Part shown: positions 26,786 through 29,950 of the stretch, in pieces | Layout: each line of letters starts with the position of its first letter | How positions within the stretch are numbered: the stretch's first letter is position 1 | Assembly: GCF_000143415.4 (NCBI RefSeq) | Contig: NW_003314305.1 | Coordinates: forward strand, 1,118,024 to 1,147,973 | Direction: 5' to 3' | Source of the DNA: Selaginella moellendorffii | Lineage: Eukaryota > Streptophyta > Lycopodiopsida > Selaginellales > Selaginellaceae | Length of the DNA stretch: 29,950 nt | Position numbers and translations under genes: made by a program | Notes under the pieces: generated by a model | The model's database searches: none | Told to the model about the DNA's origin: nothing | The model's input: the letters and a program-made list of their open reading frames with translations, nothing else

Positions 26786-28050
26786 AACACAGGCGATGGA
26801 GATCTCAAAAAAAGTCTGGGCCTTCGAAGAACATATTGGAGGATTGTCTCGTGGCTTTGTATTCAGGTAGTATAGCTAATTGTTTCCTGCAGCTTGATCA
26901 ATCTTTTTGCAGCCATTTTTGCAGTCTTGGGGCAAATACGATTGGATGTATGGTGTGTATTTCTTCTTTGGCTTGGTTGAGCTGACGAATAATCCGGCTG
27001 TAAAAGTGCAAAGGTGAGTAGATTTTTGGTTGTCATTCGGATTGATTCTCTTGCTGTACCAACGAGAAGTATAACTTCAACAAAAAGTTACAAAAATGCA
27101 CTACTTTTCTGCGAAGTATTCAAAGGACTCGTCTGCTACGTATCCAAATGGGGAATACATCCATGGTCTGTTGTACATGCCTCGCGAGGAGTTTATGCTG
27201 CCCAACGTGAAAATGCGTGGCTCCGGTTTATGCGATCACTCGAAGCTCTTCGTTCAGAGCTTGATCTGAATCATTGTTGGAGACAGTGCTCTAGCTTGGA
27301 CCGAGAAGAAGTTTGCAACATTATCAATGCCAGGAAAAGATTCAAAGATGATCTCAAAGCTGCATTTTTTGGCAAGTATCCAGCTTCGTCTTTGAATGCT
27401 ACTGATGAGGTCGATCTTGTAGTATCTTGTTGCGATCTAAGAAGTAAGCAGCGGAAGATTGATGTCCTTCCCAGCAAATACCACAGTTGTTTTATTGCAA
27501 ACAATCCATTCGTTCGACTGCTTGAGGAACTGGCGAATCCTATTGCTGGTGACAAGATTGATTCAGATGCTTTGCGTGCTGCCATGGAAGAGATTATTGA
27601 CGTATCACTGGACGCTGCAGTGTGAGACTCGACAATTCTATTGAATTCATGCGTTTCCTTTTGTATCCCAAAATTTCTTGTGCAGTTCTGGAATCATGGT
27701 TCATGGAGCATTAACTCCGGACCTTTACAAAATCACAAAACCCAATACTACAACGGCACCTCATTATTAACCAAAGTGGAACACCAAGGTTAGCTGGAGG
27801 CGATGATGATCATCTTGACTTACTAATTGACGCTGAAGTAAGTCTTATTCTTTCCACATTTTCCTTCGTCTTTTCTGTCTTGTCTTAAATGTTTTTGCAG
27901 GACGCAGATGACTCTGATGAAACTCAAACCGAGCATGGCTTCTGGGTCTTGGTTCGTGACAGAAGAGTTCAAGGATTAAGCAATCTTGTTACAGTTTTGA
28001 GAGTGGAGCGTACATTGAAGTTTGGAACGTTTAGCATGATAACTCTTTAA
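26786..28050 (+). pseudogene. Unrecognised multi-exon gene, copy A
   Basis: Candidate exons on the plus strand are: MEISKKVWAFEEHIGGLSRG (ATG about 26787); 26925-27013, SWGKYDWMYGVYFFFGLVEL ending at AG/GTGAGT; from about 27126, DSSATYPNGEYIHGLLYMPR then SKLFVQSLI, a TGA, and after a one-base shift CNIINARKRFKDDLKAAFFG. The last continues openly to SLDAAV at 27621. A 64-nt intron (27622-27685) leads in phase to SGIMVHGALTPDLYKITKP, a stop and a shift, then GGDDDHLDLLIDAE. Another intron (about 27839-27900) is followed by DADDSDETQTEHGFWVLVRD to a TAA near 28050. The second part (27270-27621) is a clean 110-codon frame. I do not recognise the family. At least two stops and two shifts point to a pseudogene. 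Confidence 0.5.
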
Positions 28051-28136
28051 CCAGAATACTGCTACATCAAGCTGGAGCTTGTGTTTCCAAGAAGGATGGC
28101 AGTGCAAATATGAGAAGTGGTCGTTTTGCTCCAATC

Positions 28137-28590
28137 TTTCTGCAAGCTTGGGGCAACAACTGGATATATGTATTTTCTTTTCGGCATTGTCGAAGTGGGG
28201 AACAATCGAGTTGTGAAAGTGTGGAGGTGAGTATAACGTTTCTTTTCGCTGATCAAAGTTGCGATTTTTGCAATGAAACGATGGAACGAGTGCCATCCTT
28301 GAGCATTTTGTCGAAGTTCTCATCGCCCCTGCTAGGACTCATTGTAAGGACTCGAGTGCTACGTATCCAGACGGGGAGCACGTCCATGGGATGCTTTACG
28401 TGCCTTGAAAGGAGTTTACGCTGAGTTCCTGGATCTGGTTCTAGCGATCATACCAAGCTCTTCTTCCAGAGTTTGATCCAAATCGTTGCTGGAGATGGTC
28501 CTCTTGATTGGACTGAGAAGGATGTTCGCAAGATTATTGATAGCACGAAAGATGATCTCAAAGCTGGATTTTTTTCCGAAAATAATTGGT
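28137..28590 (+). pseudogene. Unrecognised gene, tandem copy B
   Basis: A second, shorter copy of the locus to its left. AWGNNWIY and, one frame over, MYFLFGIVEVGNNRVVKVWR end at AG/GTGAGT (intron from 28227), as in copy A. After the intron come DSSATYPDGEHVHGMLYVP, a TGA, later SLIQIVAGDGPLDWTEKDVR then KIIDSTKDDLKAGFFSENN, and a stop near 28590. The part of copy A after the KDDLKA segment is absent. Comparison of the two shows which frame was ancestral. Both copies carry different stop codons in the same exon, so they decayed independently. Confidence 0.55.
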
Positions 28591-28865
28591 AGAACTTGAT
28601 GGATCTGTTTATATTACAATGTGAATAGAAAATGATCGCTCGATATAAATTCCAGAATCATGGAATTCAAAGCATTCGATTTTTCAAATAATAAACGTGG
28701 AAAGACAGAAAGGACAGTGGCATATTCTATAGAATATTTTGGAAATTAAATTTAAGTTTAGCGATTAGGATAAGGCCAAAGCATTTCGCGAGGAATCCCA
28801 GCCGTCCGTTGTCGACGAGCGCGCTTCTTTTGTATAAATAGCTAGCTAGGAGCGGTTTGTTCTTG
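28591..28865. other. Intergenic with possible promoter
   Basis: AT-rich up to about 28790, then GC-rich. TATAAATA at 28833-28840 lies 28 bases before the ATG at 28868. No coding features. Confidence 0.35.
28833..28840 (+). promoter_or_regulatory. TATA box
   Basis: TATAAATA in the context TGTATAAATAGC, a strong match to the plant TATA consensus. It stands 28 bases upstream of the ATG that opens the 164-codon frame over the third MSL fragment. Transcription from it is untested. Confidence 0.45.
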
Positions 28866-28867
28866 CG

Positions 28868-29035
28868 ATGGTCGCAGCTCATCTGGATGCCGATCTCTAT
28901 CAACCTGCTCAAAGTCATCAGCCGACTTGCCACTCCTATTCGTTCTACCCAGAGAGTATTCGACGAAGCATAAACTCGCCAGACGCCTTACAGAAACGTG
29001 TCCAACGAAGATCGCAGGCCGTTGCTCCTCGTAGA
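28868..29035 (+). pseudogene. Third MSL fragment (C-terminal part)
   Basis: In the frame two bases ahead of the ATG at 28868 the sequence reads WMPISINLLKVISRLATPIR, then STQRVFDEA, a stop, TRQTPYRNVSNEDRRPLLLV. This is the same C-terminal MscS-like segment as in the minus copy at 21430-21580 (there ARLATPIRSVYNEAET and GRLLLLG), inverted relative to it. The nucleotide match extends over about 110 bases. The ATG-initiated frame at 28868-29362 (164 codons, ending YRHSLKAT) reads the same DNA in a different phase and continues well beyond the homologous part. Whether it makes a protein is unknown. The MSL reading is certainly broken. Confidence 0.7.
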
Positions 29036-29640
29036 GGCATCGCCAGTGGCAGCCGAGTCGGGGAATATGAAGCAGGAGGCGACAAATCACTGTCGCTCTT
29101 ATCGAAGCAGCGAAACAAAGCATCTCCAAAGACAGCTCTAAAAGGTTTGGCTAAAGACATGAGCTTGATAGGTGCGGCATTCGACAAACCTCCAACAGTG
29201 AGCCAGCGACGAACAGAAAAGCAGGGAGACTGTAGAAAACACAAAGAAGCATTCAGGGAAGCAGGCAATCATGCTGGCATCCTGGCGGAGCTGTTAGAGA
29301 ACAATATTCATCAAGGTCCGAAGTCTGCTCGGATTTATCGGCATTCACTGAAGGCGACTTAAATGCCGTCAGCGATGATCAAGCAGAAGGTTGTGTACTG
29401 TTTGGAGCATCACTGGTCGATGGATATTACTGCGTGCCGGGATGAGATGCAACTCAAAACCATATAGTCTCACATTTATGATTCACATGGTTATAAATCT
29501 AAAGTTAATTATAATTGAATTTGTTGTGAATTTTCATAAATTCACTTCTGGGAGGCACGGTTGCGAGTCGCATTTCAGCTGCTGTTCCGGTCGATCCAGG
29601 TTGGAGCGCGCATTGCAGAGCACAAAATTCTTCCTCAAGC
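29036..29640. other. No assigned gene
   Basis: It contains the remainder of the 164-codon plus-strand frame (to 29362), which has a lysine-rich, hydrophilic composition (SLSLLSKQRNKASPKTALKG) but no known motif. From about 29460 the sequence is AT-rich, then GC-rich near the gene piece that follows. Confidence 0.35.
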
Positions 29641-29948
29641 ATGCACTCCTCCAAAGACTCACATTCCTACTGAACTTGGAGGGTTCTCGGCGAAGGCAAT
29701 ACTTCAGGAGACTCCGGTCACCAGGCCGCCAAGGAGAACGTAGAGAAGGACAAAGAGCTGGAGACGAGAGGCCAGATCTACTGGTGTGGAAGAATGGTGC
29801 GGCTGACCAGAACGTTAAACCCGCTCAAAAATCTCAAAAGAACTAGAAAATCAGGTACGTCAAACTCTTTCTTACTGACGATGAAGAATTTCCCGGGTAG
29901 TTTCTTACGATTCTCGCCGCTTTTCCAGATGCTATGGCTCTTACTTGA
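29641..29948 (+). pseudogene. Two-exon small gene, one internal stop
   Basis: ATG at 29641 opens MHSSKDSHSY, followed by a TGA at 29671-29673. In the same frame the sequence then runs openly: VLGEGNTSGDSGHQAAKENV, EKDKELETRGQIYWCGRMVR, LNPLKNLKRTRKS. A 74-nt intron (29855-29928, GTACGT...TTTTCCAG) joins in phase to DAMALT and a TGA at 29946-29948. The product is hydrophilic and rich in Lys/Glu. The family is not recognised. The nonsense codon suggests a pseudogene, unless the true start lies after it or translation begins in an upstream exon. Confidence 0.4.
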
Positions 29949-29950
29949 TC

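Noticed and set aside
27271-27585. 104-codon minus-strand frame
   Set aside because: Antisense to the long clean exon of copy A, whose frame is supported by splice phase and by copy B.

Overview
The window looks like nuclear DNA of a land plant with a compact, intron-poor gene style. It holds a PPR gene remnant, pieces of a plant organelle MscS-like channel gene, a chromodomain Ty3/gypsy retrotransposon and hAT transposase remains. The introns that can be placed by splice sites and reading phase are mostly 50-75 nt. Together with the PPR content and several proteins I cannot place, this suggests a lycophyte such as Selaginella moellendorffii. That assignment is an inference, since no sequence search was possible. 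There is one 100-base assembly gap at 16054-16153.

Region 1-2600 is decayed. It has a degraded repeat with four tandem ACGT-core boxes and a perfect hairpin, then minus-strand remnants of a gypsy element (RNase H at 481-900, gag at 1170-1400), then a broken PPR gene. Region 2800-6760 is the best genic stretch on the left. It has an intact intronless 631-residue membrane protein of unknown family, a small secreted peptide built from five 14-residue Trp/Cys repeats, and an eroded spliced gene.

Region 6770-20040 is dominated by transposons. A chromovirus lies at 8836-16830 on the minus strand, with target duplication ACTAA, a primer-binding site, a polypurine tract and eroded gag, protease, RT, RNase H, integrase and chromodomain. 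Its right LTR carries a nested solo LTR at 15499-16293 (target duplication TCAAC). A third, strongly AT-shifted LTR copy lies at 7650-8240. A separate solo LTR at 18244-19880 (target duplication TGAGC) interrupts the N-terminal coding region of an hAT transposase, whose reading frame resumes on the other side. LTRs of this group carry expanded arrays of a GAGNCC/GGNCTC hexamer.

Region 20390-29950 is a patchwork of small, mostly broken genes. It contains a frameshifted orphan gene, three dispersed fragments of an MSL2/3-type mechanosensitive channel gene (minus at 21411-22388, plus at 23393-24160, plus at 28868-29035), and a RING-finger membrane protein placed between the two head-to-head MSL copies. 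It also holds a degraded C2H2 zinc-finger gene, a two-exon orphan with a frameshift, two tandem copies of an unrecognised gene and a two-exon C-terminal gene piece at the right edge. Apart from the 631-residue protein, the Trp/Cys peptide and the RING gene, most loci carry stops, frameshifts or deletions.
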